Below, one piece after another: positions 1 to 8,149 of a stretch of 64,000 bases of DNA. Origin of the DNA: Halorussus salinisoli. GTDB lineage: Archaea; Halobacteriota; Halobacteria; Halobacteriales; Haladaptataceae. Position 1 is the first letter of the stretch. Each line of letters opens with the position of its first letter. A model generated the notes under the pieces. The model ran no database searches. It saw only the letters and a list, made by a program, of their open reading frames with translations, and was not told the DNA's origin. The position numbers and the translations under genes were made by a program. The stretch spans positions 124,001 to 188,000 of the forward strand of contig SZNP01000005.1 in assembly GCA_005239435.1 (NCBI GenBank), given 5' to 3'.

Positions 1-143
1 CACTGACGGACGTAGAGCAGTGCGACTCCGAGGACGATGAAGAGGAGACCCCACCACAGCGAGTCCCACGGCAGTATTTTCAGGAGAAGCGTGACGACAC
101 CGGACGAGAGCAGCGACCACCCGACCGTCGTTTGATAGGTCAT
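1..143 (-). CDS. small hydrophobic membrane protein, partial (runs off the window start)
   Basis: Reading leftwards from the ATG complement at 141-143 gives an open frame of 47 codons with no stop before the window edge. The peptide begins MTYQTTVGWSLLSSG and is almost entirely hydrophobic, with two likely membrane segments (about residues 8-24 and 29-45). Small two-helix proteins of this kind are common and mostly uncharacterised in haloarchaea. I do not recognise a family and assign no function. The 3' end lies outside the window. Confidence 0.5.
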   Translation of the reverse strand, partial: MTYQTTVGWSLLSSGVVTLLLKILPWDSLWWGLLFIVLGVALLYVRQ

Positions 144-150
144 GAAATCC

Positions 151-994
151 TTACGGGGTCGAAGTAATTGGGTTCTGTGGCTGAGTGCGCCGTCGGTCGC
201 CGCCCGCCTCCATCTCGTCACCGAGCGCCTTCGCCGCGAGGAGTACCGGGTCCCAGACCGGGCCGAACGGTGGGGCGTAGCCGAAGTCGAGGTTCCCGAA
301 CTCGCCGACCGTCATCTCCGCGTGGAGGGCGGCCGCGACCGAGTTGATGCGGTGGGCCGCACCCTCCGCGCCGACCATGCTCACGCCGAGCAGGCGGCCC
401 GAGTCGGTGTCGGCGGTGACGTGAACCACGATTCGCGACCAGTCGGGGTAGTAGTGAGCGCGAGTGATGGTGGTGAGCGTGGTCGCCACCGGGTCGAATC
501 CGGCCGCCTCGACCTCCTGAGCGTCCAGTCCGGTGCGGGCGACCTCCAAGGCGAAGGCCTTCATCACCCGGTTCCGACGACGCCGCCCGTGGGTGCGGGA
601 GTGCCTGCGCCCGTTCCATTGCCCGCGACAGTACTCCCGACCGCGCGGCCCGGCCTCCGGTAGCGAGGAGCAGGTCGTCGTACGACTCCTCGTAGCGTCC
701 CTCCTCGCTCTCGACGGTGTCGGTCCGGTCGTCCCGGTCGATTGCGACGACTTCGTGGTTGCGCCGGAGGTCGATGCCCCGCTCCTCGACGAACTTCCGC
801 GGTTCGACCACGAGGAGGTCTTCGAGGTCGGCGATTTCGCCTTTCACGTAGTAAGGCAGACCGCAGGCCCCGTACGACACCCAATCGCCGCGCTCGAACA
901 CCACAACCTCCCGGTCCGGGTCGTCGCGCTTGGCCTTCCCTGCCGCACTCATGCCTGCGGCGTCTCCCCCGACGACGAGGAACTTGCGTGTCAT
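151..994 (-). pseudogene. CoA-disulfide reductase / FAD-dependent pyridine nucleotide-disulfide oxidoreductase, internally deleted and frameshifted
   Basis: The start at 994 gives MTRKFLVVGGDAAGMSAA, the FAD-binding GxGxxG-like motif, followed by the single-Cys motif SYGACGLPYYV typical of CoA-disulfide reductases and by LLLATGG. Homology then jumps, in another frame, to a segment RAVGSTVAGN...GGVVGTG (about 650-568). It shifts frame again, apparently by one lost base near 567, into the dimerisation domain beginning VMKAFALEVARTGL. The remaining span encodes about 280 residues where the family has about 440-460. The NAD-binding domain in the middle is missing (roughly 170 codons). Three frames are needed to read the homology, so this is a decayed gene unless the assembly is wrong here. 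Confidence 0.8.
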
Positions 995-1066
995 TCCGTG
1001 GCGCGATTCAATTCCGCGGCTTATAATGGATTCGTCCGGGTCGGTACGCTTACGATTACGGACTGA

Positions 1067-1276
1067 GTGGTGCCCGCCGTGAGCGTCAAAAACTTGGCCG
1101 TCGCACTGGCAGTCGGAGTCGTCTCGTTCCTCGCCGTCGCCGTGACAGTGACCGAACTGCTCAGCACGCGCATCTGGCCGTCGGCGATAGTCGGCCTCCC
1201 TGTCGGCGTGCTGGCCGGTCTCCTCGGCGTCGGAGCGACGTACTACCTCCTGTCGCGCGAGACTGCCCAACAGTAA
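1067..1276 (+). CDS. small two-helix membrane protein
   Basis: The gene encodes a 69-residue protein with two hydrophobic stretches, about residues 9-30 (AVALAVGVVSFLAVAVTV) and 40-62 (IVGLPVGVLAGLLGVGATYY), and a short polar C-terminus. GTG codons at 1067, 1070 and 1079 are all possible starts, and I give the longest. It lies divergent from the broken reductase and ends 37 bases before comA. No family is recognised with certainty. Similar small hydrophobic proteins are widespread in haloarchaea. Confidence 0.65.
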   Translation: MVPAVSVKNLAVALAVGVVSFLAVAVTVTELLSTRIWPSAIVGLPVGVLAGLLGVGATYYLLSRETAQQ

Positions 1277-1313
1277 AGTGTCGGTTCGTAGTACCTCTGT
1301 CGGGGGAACAGCG

Positions 1314-2138
1314 ATGGACCGAGCATTCGACTTTCTGCACGTCAACGAGCGTGAATCGAAACCGCGGGAGAAAGGCATCACCGAGATTCGGGGGCCGTAC
1401 TACGACCCGATGGGGCCACGGGAGTTGCGGGACATCCTCGACACGATGGGCGAGTACGTGGACATCTACAAGTTCTCGGGCGGGTCGTTCGCCCTGATGC
1501 CCGAGGAGGCGGTCGAGGAACTCATCTCGGTCTGCCACGAGTACGACGTCCAGGTCTCGACCGGCGGGTTCGTGGAGAACGTCCTCGTCAAGGACCACGA
1601 CCACGTCGAGCAGTACGTCGAAGAGGCCGGAAATATCGGATTCGACGTCGTGGAGATCTCGTCGGGGTTCATCGCCATCGACACCGACGACCTGGTGGAA
1701 CTGACCGAGATGGTACAGGACCACGGACTGAAGGCCAAGCCAGAGATCAACGTCCAGTTCGGCGCGGGTGGCGCGTCGTCGGTCGAGGAGTTGGAGAGCG
1801 AGGCCGCGATCGACCCAGCGAGCGCCATCCGAGAGGCCCAGCGACACCTCGACGCCGGAGCGTACAAGATCATGGTCGAGTCCGAGGGCATCACCGAGCG
1901 CGTCCGGGAGTGGCGGACCGACGTGGCCTTCGAGATAGCCAACGAAGTGGGCATCGAGAACTGCGTGTTCGAGGCGGCCGACCCGGAAGTGTTCGAGTGG
2001 TACATCAAGAACTTCGGTCCGGAGGTCAACCTCTTCGTCGACAACTCCCAAATCGTCGAACTGGAGTGCATGCGGTCGGGTCTCTGGGGTAAGAAGAGTT
2101 CGTGGGGCCGAATCACGTCCTTCGACCGGGAGACGTGA
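1314..2138 (+). CDS. comA: phosphosulfolactate synthase family protein (ComA-like)
   Basis: The 274-residue protein starts at MDRAFDFLHV. It carries the TIM-barrel signatures of phosphosulfolactate synthase: KPREKGITEIRGPYY near the N-terminus, IYKFSGGSFAL, VSTGGFVENVL, FDVVEISSGFI and a C-terminal NLFVDNSQIVELECMR block with LWGKKSSWGR. In methanogens ComA joins sulfite and phosphoenolpyruvate to form phosphosulfolactate for coenzyme M. Haloarchaea are not known to make coenzyme M, so the product here may be sulfolactate or another use of the fold. An upstream GTG in frame at 1278 exists, but the ATG fits the family length. It appears monocistronic. Confidence 0.9.
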   Translation: MDRAFDFLHVNERESKPREKGITEIRGPYYDPMGPRELRDILDTMGEYVDIYKFSGGSFALMPEEAVEELISVCHEYDVQVSTGGFVENVLVKDHDHVEQYVEEAGNIGFDVVEISSGFIAIDTDDLVELTEMVQDHGLKAKPEINVQFGAGGASSVEELESEAAIDPASAIREAQRHLDAGAYKIMVESEGITERVREWRTDVAFEIANEVGIENCVFEAADPEVFEWYIKNFGPEVNLFVDNSQIVELECMRSGLWGKKSSWGRITSFDRET

Positions 2139-2345
2139 CGCCGAACGGACGGAAAGCCACCGAAAGTGACCGACCTGTGACAGCCGGTCTGGTACCGAAA
2201 TTGTAACATTCGAACCGAAACGGCCATTCGGTTAAAAGCTAGTCTACATTATACGGGGCATAACAAAAGAATTTACGTCACTCCCCTTCGTTCGTAGGAG
2301 CATGAATCGTGTCGGGACAGAGAGGGGAGGCCGGTTTCTCGGCCG

Positions 2346-4064
2346 ATGAACCTGAGCTACCAGCACGCGAACCCGTCGAAGGGAGGCGGTTCGTACCTCC
2401 TTCGATTCCGTGACCCGCCCCACGAACGGACGGCCTGCGTCCTCGTAGACTCGGGGGTCGACGTCGACCTTGACGCCCTGCTGGACGACGACGAGTATCT
2501 CGCGGCCGTCCTGTTGACCCACGCTCACCTCGACCACTACGCCTCTCTCGCCGACTCGCTCCGTGACGGGGCACCGGTCTACGCCGCCGAACCGACCGCG
2601 AACGTCCTCGAAGACGTACTGACCGAGGGCGAGAAGAACTACGAGATCGGCGCGACCGGGTCGGTGGCCGACGCCATCGAACCGCTCTCCGGGTGGAAGA
2701 CGCTCGTTCCGGACGTGGAAGTCGCTCCGGTTCCGGCGGGCCACGCGCCCGGCGCGGGTGGGTTCGTCGTCCAGTTCCACGACGGGTCGTGGGCCAACCA
2801 CCTCCTGTTCACCGGCGACTTCACGACGCGGCGGGTCGCGGGCTATCCGGGGTTGCAGACTGATTTACCGGTCGATATCGACGCGCTGTTCGTCAACGTC
2901 TCCACGACCGACGACTTCGAGGAGGCGCTTTCGGACTCGCTTTTCAGTATCGTCGAGCGCGTTCAGGCCGGGTCGTCGGTCCTCGTGACCGCCAGCGCGT
3001 TGACGGCAGTCCACTACGCGTACCTGCTCGGTCACCTCGGCGAGCGTCTGGACGAGTCGGTTCCGGTCACGCTGGCCGGGCAGGCCGCTAAACTCTACGC
3101 CGACTTCGGTTACGACGTTCCGAACGTCGAGGCGGTCCCGGTCTTCGACTCGCCTACCGACTTGCTCGAACGCGGTACCGTCACCTTCGCCGGGCCGGAA
3201 GTCCCCTCCGAGGGGAGCGCCTGCCGTCTGTTCGGAGCGATCGAGGACGACTCGTCGGCGACGCTGGTCCAACTGACCGGCGGTGCGACCGACCCGGTCG
3301 AGACGGCGGCCTGCACCGTCTACGACTTCGAGGTAGCCAACCACCCGCCGCTGGCGGTCATCGTCGAACTGGTCGACCGACTCGACCCCGTCCACGTCGT
3401 CGCGGGCCACGGCCCGCGGCGGGCGCTCCGGAACTTCCGCGGTCGGTACGACGAGCGGTTCGTCTGGGCCAGCGACGACGACCGCGAGCAGACCCTCTAC
3501 GCCGACGGTCGGTGGTCGCCGCCGCCGTGGCTGAGCGAGACCGCGGTCCAGTCCATCCGCGCACAAGACTGGAAGTCGAACGGCGGCCGGTTCGGCGAAC
3601 TCGTGGCGGAGGCCGACGAGTCGCTCCCGGAAGTAGTCCGGGCCGCCGACCCCGACCTCGAAGCCGAAGGCCTCGACGTAGATCGATTCGACGGTCGGTT
3701 CGGTGCGCGCGACGAGTCGGCCGACCTTCCGGTCCCCGACTCGTCCGACTCCGACCCGGTCACCACGGACTCGCCCACTCCGGACTCGAATGCGCCCGAT
3801 TCGCCCTCACCTGACGCGCTCGTATCTGACACATCCGACCCGGACTGGCCGGGGGTGCCGGAAGAGGCCGTGAACGAGACCGAGACGTTCCGTCTCGAAG
3901 TTCTCAGCCGACTCGACGAGTTGGAACCGGAGGTTAGTGGCAGACACTTCCGCGCCCGCGTCGTGGACGGCGGCGACGACGTGACCATGCTCCGTCTGAT
4001 GGAGGACGTCGACCTCGAACACGGCGAGGAAATGGCCGTGGTCGTCGCGGACGACGAGGAGTGA
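2346..4064 (+). CDS. MBL-fold metallohydrolase (beta-CASP-like) with Asp/Ser/Pro linker and extra C-terminal domain
   Basis: The 572-residue protein has the metallo-beta-lactamase motif THAHLDHY (His59, His61, Asp63, His64), a later TGDFTTRR segment supplying a metal-ligand Asp, and AGHGPRRAL further on. The region around residues 180-360 resembles a beta-CASP insertion, as in RNase J/CPSF-type nucleases, but the nuclease motifs are weak and the substrate is unknown. Residues about 458-500 form a low-complexity linker of repeated P-D-S units (nt about 3718-3845). It is followed by a C-terminal domain of about 70 residues, rich in acidic and hydrophobic alternation. It stands alone on the plus strand after a short AT-rich promoter region. 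Confidence 0.8.
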   Translation: MNLSYQHANPSKGGGSYLLRFRDPPHERTACVLVDSGVDVDLDALLDDDEYLAAVLLTHAHLDHYASLADSLRDGAPVYAAEPTANVLEDVLTEGEKNYEIGATGSVADAIEPLSGWKTLVPDVEVAPVPAGHAPGAGGFVVQFHDGSWANHLLFTGDFTTRRVAGYPGLQTDLPVDIDALFVNVSTTDDFEEALSDSLFSIVERVQAGSSVLVTASALTAVHYAYLLGHLGERLDESVPVTLAGQAAKLYADFGYDVPNVEAVPVFDSPTDLLERGTVTFAGPEVPSEGSACRLFGAIEDDSSATLVQLTGGATDPVETAACTVYDFEVANHPPLAVIVELVDRLDPVHVVAGHGPRRALRNFRGRYDERFVWASDDDREQTLYADGRWSPPPWLSETAVQSIRAQDWKSNGGRFGELVAEADESLPEVVRAADPDLEAEGLDVDRFDGRFGARDESADLPVPDSSDSDPVTTDSPTPDSNAPDSPSPDALVSDTSDPDWPGVPEEAVNETETFRLEVLSRLDELEPEVSGRHFRARVVDGGDDVTMLRLMEDVDLEHGEEMAVVVADDEE

Positions 4065-4310
4065 ATCGCTCAACGGATTACGCCGGACGTATTCCCCTTC
4101 TTTTCAGCAATGTATTTATGTGTTAGATAATTGTAAAGTATGTTTAGGGTATTATACATTATTATGACGACAGTGTTCGTCTTGACCTCGAGACGGTCGC
4201 AACTGGTCGAACCGACGCAAACTGACCGTACCGCAACGGTACTGTGACCGCGAACGGAGGAGGTAGTGAGGCTAACTACTGCGTGGGCAACGGAGTTACC
4301 GCACGCCACC
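4065..4310. other. AT-rich gene-free stretch after the MBL gene
   Basis: No credible ORF is present. A T-rich run (CTTCTTTTC) just after the stop may terminate the MBL transcript. Bases about 4105-4165 are strongly AT-rich, in contrast to the window average. The AT patch abuts the GC-rich hairpin repeats that begin near 4311. The same AT-then-GC arrangement recurs near 14640, 48230 and 62060. Confidence 0.5.
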
Positions 4311-4595
4311 GCCCCGCACCGCAACCGCGGGCCTCACGCCTCCCCAACCGTCTGCGTTGCTCGGCCTGCGCTACTCGTCCACAGGAGGACGAACGACGTC
4401 CTCCGAGCCTTCAGTCGCTTCGCTCCTGAAGACACCGGAGGACAAACAACGTCCTCCGAACCTGCGGTCACGTCCGTTCCCGCAGACACCGGAAGACGAC
4501 CCGCGTCTTCCGAGCCTGCACTCGCGTTCGCTCGCGCAGCCCTCGCGCGCATGGAGGGCGACCTCGCTGATCGAGGTCGCGCCAGCGCGCCGAGA
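4311..4595 (-). repeat. composite intergenic repeat: conserved module B, three tandem hairpin units, hairpin module A
   Basis: Bases 4311-4350 are the reverse complement of a conserved block (GGTTGGGGAGGCGTGAGG then CCCGCGGTTGCGGTGCGG) also found near 25509, 48373 and, degenerate, 62402. Three tandem units of 53-54 bases follow at 4380-4432, 4433-4486 and 4487-4539. Each unit has two stems, GGAGGAC/GTCCTCC (GGAAGAC/GTCTTCC in the third) and a second stem whose paired bases change together. The end is hairpin module A: GCGACCTCG (4558-4566) facing CGAGGTCGC (4572-4580), then GCCAGCGCGCC. The overall orientation is inverted relative to the copies at 25.4 and 48.3 kb. Confidence 0.75.
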
Positions 4596-4772
4596 TGGAA
4601 GGTGTCGATGGCGCCCGCCGGAGTAGGGGGTCCGCCGAGCGAAACTGGTGCAGTTCGATTCAGTTGGCGAACACGGTGGAGTGTCCGAGAACCGGTGGGT
4701 TTCGAAGCCGTCGAAAACTGCCGGAGGCGGCCAGACGAGTCAAGGGACCCCTCGTAGTGAACTCTAACACGA

Positions 4773-5810
4773 ATGTCTCAGGCCGAGAAACTCAGAGTCG
4801 GCGTTATCGGCGGCGGCTACATCGGAACCACGGTCGGTCAGTTGTTCAACACGGACCCGCGTTCGACGGTGACGGCGTTGGCGGACGTGAGCGCCGACAC
4901 GCGACAGACCGCGGGCGAGACCCTCTACGTCGGCGACGGCTCCCAGTACGAGGACTACCGCGAGATGCTCGACGCGGAGGCGCTCGACGCGGTACTCGTC
5001 GGAACACCCCACACCCTCCACCACGAGATGGTGACGGCGGCGCTCGACCGCGACCTCCACGTTTTCTGCGACAAACCGCTCACGACCGACTTGGACGAGG
5101 CCCGCGACCTCACGGAGCGCGCCGAGTCGAGCGAGCAGGTGCTGATGGTCGGCTACCAGCGTCACCTCAACCCGGCGTTCCAGACCGCGCGACGGCGGTG
5201 GCAGGGCGACGACGAGAGCGACTCCCCGAGCGACCGGAATCCGACCCCCGATTACTTGAGCGCCGAAATCACGCAGAACTGGATCTCCCGATTCGAGGGG
5301 ACGTGGCGGACCGACCCCGACCTCTCGGGCGGCGGAAACCTCTACGACACCGGGAGTCACCTCATCGACGCGGTGCTGTGGACCACGGGGCTGACCCCGG
5401 CCTCGGTCAGCGCCGAGATGGTGTTCGCCGACGACGAGGACCGAGTGGACGAACGCGCGGTTCTCACCGTCGAGTTCGAGAACGGCGCGCACGGCACCAT
5501 CTCGGTCCACAGCGACGCCCCGTGCGTGCGCGAACACATACACGTCTGGGACGACGAAGGAGCGGTCTACCTCGAAGGCCGACAGTGGGAGGAGCGCGAA
5601 CTGGAGCGAATCGACGCCGACTCCACGACGGTCATCCCCTACATCGACCGGAGCCAACAGCGCGACAAGGCCGAGGCGTTCATCGACTGCATCGAGACCG
5701 GCGAGGAACCGCCCGCGACTGCTCGTGACGCGCTGGCGGTGACCGCGCTTACCGAGGCGGCCTACGAGGCCGCCAGAAGTGGGGAGAAGGTGGCCGTAGA
5801 GTTAGAGTGA
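4773..5810 (+). CDS. Gfo/Idh/MocA family NAD(P)-dependent oxidoreductase
   Basis: The 345-residue protein begins with a Rossmann motif (RVGVIGGGYIGTTVGQLF) and has DAVLVGTPHTLHHEM and the family's catalytic-loop motif as CDKPL (usually CEKP), about residue 90. The C-terminal alpha/beta domain contains GGGNLYDTGSHLIDAV, with the catalytic His-containing helix. Members oxidise or reduce sugars, inositols or sugar acids, and the substrate cannot be told from sequence. It follows the repeat region and is separated by 82 bases from the metal ATPase on the same strand, probably as its own unit. Confidence 0.9.
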   Translation: MSQAEKLRVGVIGGGYIGTTVGQLFNTDPRSTVTALADVSADTRQTAGETLYVGDGSQYEDYREMLDAEALDAVLVGTPHTLHHEMVTAALDRDLHVFCDKPLTTDLDEARDLTERAESSEQVLMVGYQRHLNPAFQTARRRWQGDDESDSPSDRNPTPDYLSAEITQNWISRFEGTWRTDPDLSGGGNLYDTGSHLIDAVLWTTGLTPASVSAEMVFADDEDRVDERAVLTVEFENGAHGTISVHSDAPCVREHIHVWDDEGAVYLEGRQWEERELERIDADSTTVIPYIDRSQQRDKAEAFIDCIETGEEPPATARDALAVTALTEAAYEAARSGEKVAVELE

Positions 5811-5892
5811 GGCGAAGGTGGAAGTGGAGTCGGAGTGAGACGGTGCCGAGATACGCGTAACGCTTTTTCGCGTCTCGTTCTCACACTCTCGT

Positions 5893-8142
5893 GTGACCGA
5901 AACCGAGGTCCAGTATCGCGTCGGCGGGATGAGCTGCTCGTTCTGCACCGAGAGCATCCAGACGGCGTACGACCGGACGGAGGGCGTCGAGGACGCGAGC
6001 GTCAGCCTCGCTCACGAGGAAGTCCGAGTCCGGTACGACGAGGGCGAAGTCGAAGAGGTCGAACTCAAAGACGTTCTCAGAGACCTCGGATTCACGATTC
6101 GCGCCGCCGACAAAGCCGCGCAGTTCGAAGAACGTCGCGCGGAACTCGATCGTGCGAAGCGTCGACTCGCGCTCGCCGGGGTGTTCTCGGGAATCGCGGC
6201 GGCCCTGATGGTGTTCATGGTGTTCGTTCGCGGGAGCTTCGAGTCGGAGTCGGCGTCGATGGACCTCGCCGCGCTCGGACTGGCGCTCGCGACGATGCTC
6301 GGGCCGGGACGGTACATCCTCGACAAGGCGTATCACAGCCTTCGACGCGGTATTCTCAATCAGCACGTCCTGCTCGAAGCCGGGGCCTTCGCCGGGTTGG
6401 CGGGCGGACTTCTGGGTCTCGTCGGGTTCCCGTCTTTCCCGACGGTTCACTTCTTCGCCGTCTCGGTTTTCGTCACGAGCTATCACGTTCTCTCGGAGTA
6501 CACCAGCCTCCTCGTCCGCGCTCGGACCTCCCGCGCCGTGCAGGAACTGCTCGAACTGCGCCCCGACACCGCTCGCCGCGTTAGCGACGACGGCGGCGTC
6601 GAGGAGGTCGACGTAGACGACCTCGCGGTCGGAGACCGGGTGCGTATCAAACCCGGCGAGAGCGTCCCGGTCGACGGACGGGTAATCGATGGCGAGAGCG
6701 CGGTTGACGAGAGCGTGGCGACCGGCGAGTCGGCCCCCGTCGACAAGTCGCCCGACGACGAGGTGGTCGGCGGGAGCGTCAACCGAACCGGCACCCTGCT
6801 CGTCGAGGTTACCGCGACCGGCGAGGACGCCTTCCTGAATCGCGTCGCCCGAGAGGTCGAGGCCGCGCGGGCCATGAAACCCGGCGTCGTCGCGCTCGCC
6901 GACCGCGTGCTGAAGTACTTCGTCCCGGCCGTGTTCGTCGTCTCCGTCGGGGCGGCGCTCTTCTGGTCGGTCGGTCCGATACTCGTCGGCGGTGCGCCCG
7001 ACGTGCAACGCGGCGCGTTTGCCGCACTCGCGGTGCTCGTCCTCGGCTACCCCTGTGCGCTCGGCATGGCGACGCCACTGGCGATCGTCCGGGGTGGCGG
7101 CGTCGCCGCCGAGCGGGGCCTGCTCATGCGGAGCGCCGACGCGTTCCACGCCTTCCGCGAGGTCGAGACGGTCGTTTTCGACAAGACCGGAACCGTCACG
7201 CAGGGCGAACCCGCCGTCGAGGAAGTGGTCGTCGTGGGTGAGGCCGGGGAGATGGAGGTAGTCCGCCGGGCCGCGACCGCAGAGGTGTACAGCGAACATC
7301 CCCTCGCCGACGCGATTCTGGACCACGTCAGCGCGCTGGGCGTCGAGTTTCCGACTCCCGACGACTTCGACAGCGTGACCGGAAAGGGAGTTCGAGCGAC
7401 CGCGGACGGGACCGAGATCCGAGTCGGGAAACCGTCGTGGGCGGCGGACTCCGGACTCCCCGCGGCGGTGCGCGCCGACGCCGACGAACTCCGGAACCGG
7501 GGCCTTACTGTCGTCGCAGTCACGGTCGACGGTGCAGTCCTCGGTCTTCTCGCGCTGGGCGACCCAGTGAAACCCGACGCCGAGGAGGCCATCGCTCGGC
7601 TGAATGCCGAAGGAACGACGCCCGTGATGCTCACGGGTGACGGCGAGCGAACTGCCGGGACTGTGGCCGAACACGTCGGTATCGACCGCGTGATGGCCGA
7701 GGTGCTCCCGGAGGACAAGCGCGAGGAGATACGGCGGCTTCAGGCCGAGGGCGGCCGCGTGGCGATGGTCGGCGACGGCATCAACGACGCCCCGGCGTTG
7801 ACCCAGGCCGACGTGGGCGTCGCAATCGGTGCGGGGACCGACATCGCCATCGAGAGCGCCGACGTCGTGCTCGTGGACGACCGCCTCGGGGGTATCTCGG
7901 ACGCCTACGAAATCGCAGACCGGAGCTATCGGAAGACCGAGCAGAACCTCGCCGGAGCGTTCGCGTTCAACGGGGTGGGCGTCGCCGCGGCCGCGACCGG
8001 TCTGGTCCATCCGGTCTTCGCGATGATAGCGATGGTACTGTCGGTGTCGCTCGTCCTGCTGAACAGTTTCGGCGGGCAGTTACTGAAGGGCGAGCGACCG
8101 ACGGTGGACTTCGGGAGCGCGGCCAGACGAGACGCCGAGTGA
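5893..8142 (+). CDS. P1B-type heavy-metal-translocating ATPase with YPC transport motif
   Basis: The 749-residue protein starts at GTG. Domains in order: an N-terminal heavy-metal-associated domain with GMSCSFC (Cys15, Cys18), four membrane helices to about residue 210, the actuator domain with ATGES, then two helices with GYPCALGMATPLA (Tyr386-Pro387-Cys388). Next come the phosphorylation motif DKTGT (Asp430), the SEHPLADAI HP motif of the nucleotide domain, GDGINDAPAL, and two C-terminal helices. Copper, zinc and cadmium pumps normally have CPC, with CPH, SPC or TPC in other subtypes. The YPC form leaves metal specificity uncertain. It is convergent with the phosphodiesterase gene, 7 bases apart. 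Confidence 0.92.
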   Translation: MTETEVQYRVGGMSCSFCTESIQTAYDRTEGVEDASVSLAHEEVRVRYDEGEVEEVELKDVLRDLGFTIRAADKAAQFEERRAELDRAKRRLALAGVFSGIAAALMVFMVFVRGSFESESASMDLAALGLALATMLGPGRYILDKAYHSLRRGILNQHVLLEAGAFAGLAGGLLGLVGFPSFPTVHFFAVSVFVTSYHVLSEYTSLLVRARTSRAVQELLELRPDTARRVSDDGGVEEVDVDDLAVGDRVRIKPGESVPVDGRVIDGESAVDESVATGESAPVDKSPDDEVVGGSVNRTGTLLVEVTATGEDAFLNRVAREVEAARAMKPGVVALADRVLKYFVPAVFVVSVGAALFWSVGPILVGGAPDVQRGAFAALAVLVLGYPCALGMATPLAIVRGGGVAAERGLLMRSADAFHAFREVETVVFDKTGTVTQGEPAVEEVVVVGEAGEMEVVRRAATAEVYSEHPLADAILDHVSALGVEFPTPDDFDSVTGKGVRATADGTEIRVGKPSWAADSGLPAAVRADADELRNRGLTVVAVTVDGAVLGLLALGDPVKPDAEEAIARLNAEGTTPVMLTGDGERTAGTVAEHVGIDRVMAEVLPEDKREEIRRLQAEGGRVAMVGDGINDAPALTQADVGVAIGAGTDIAIESADVVLVDDRLGGISDAYEIADRSYRKTEQNLAGAFAFNGVGVAAAATGLVHPVFAMIAMVLSVSLVLLNSFGGQLLKGERPTVDFGSAARRDAE

Positions 8143-8149
8143 CCTCGAC

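Noticed and set aside
4311..4595. CRISPR array in the repeat region
   Set aside because: The tandem units are adjacent with no unique spacers, their sequences vary, and no cas genes are present.
5881..8010. 709-residue minus-strand open frame antisense to the metal ATPase
   Set aside because: It lacks any recognisable domain and exists because the GC-rich third positions of the real gene suppress stop codons on the other strand.
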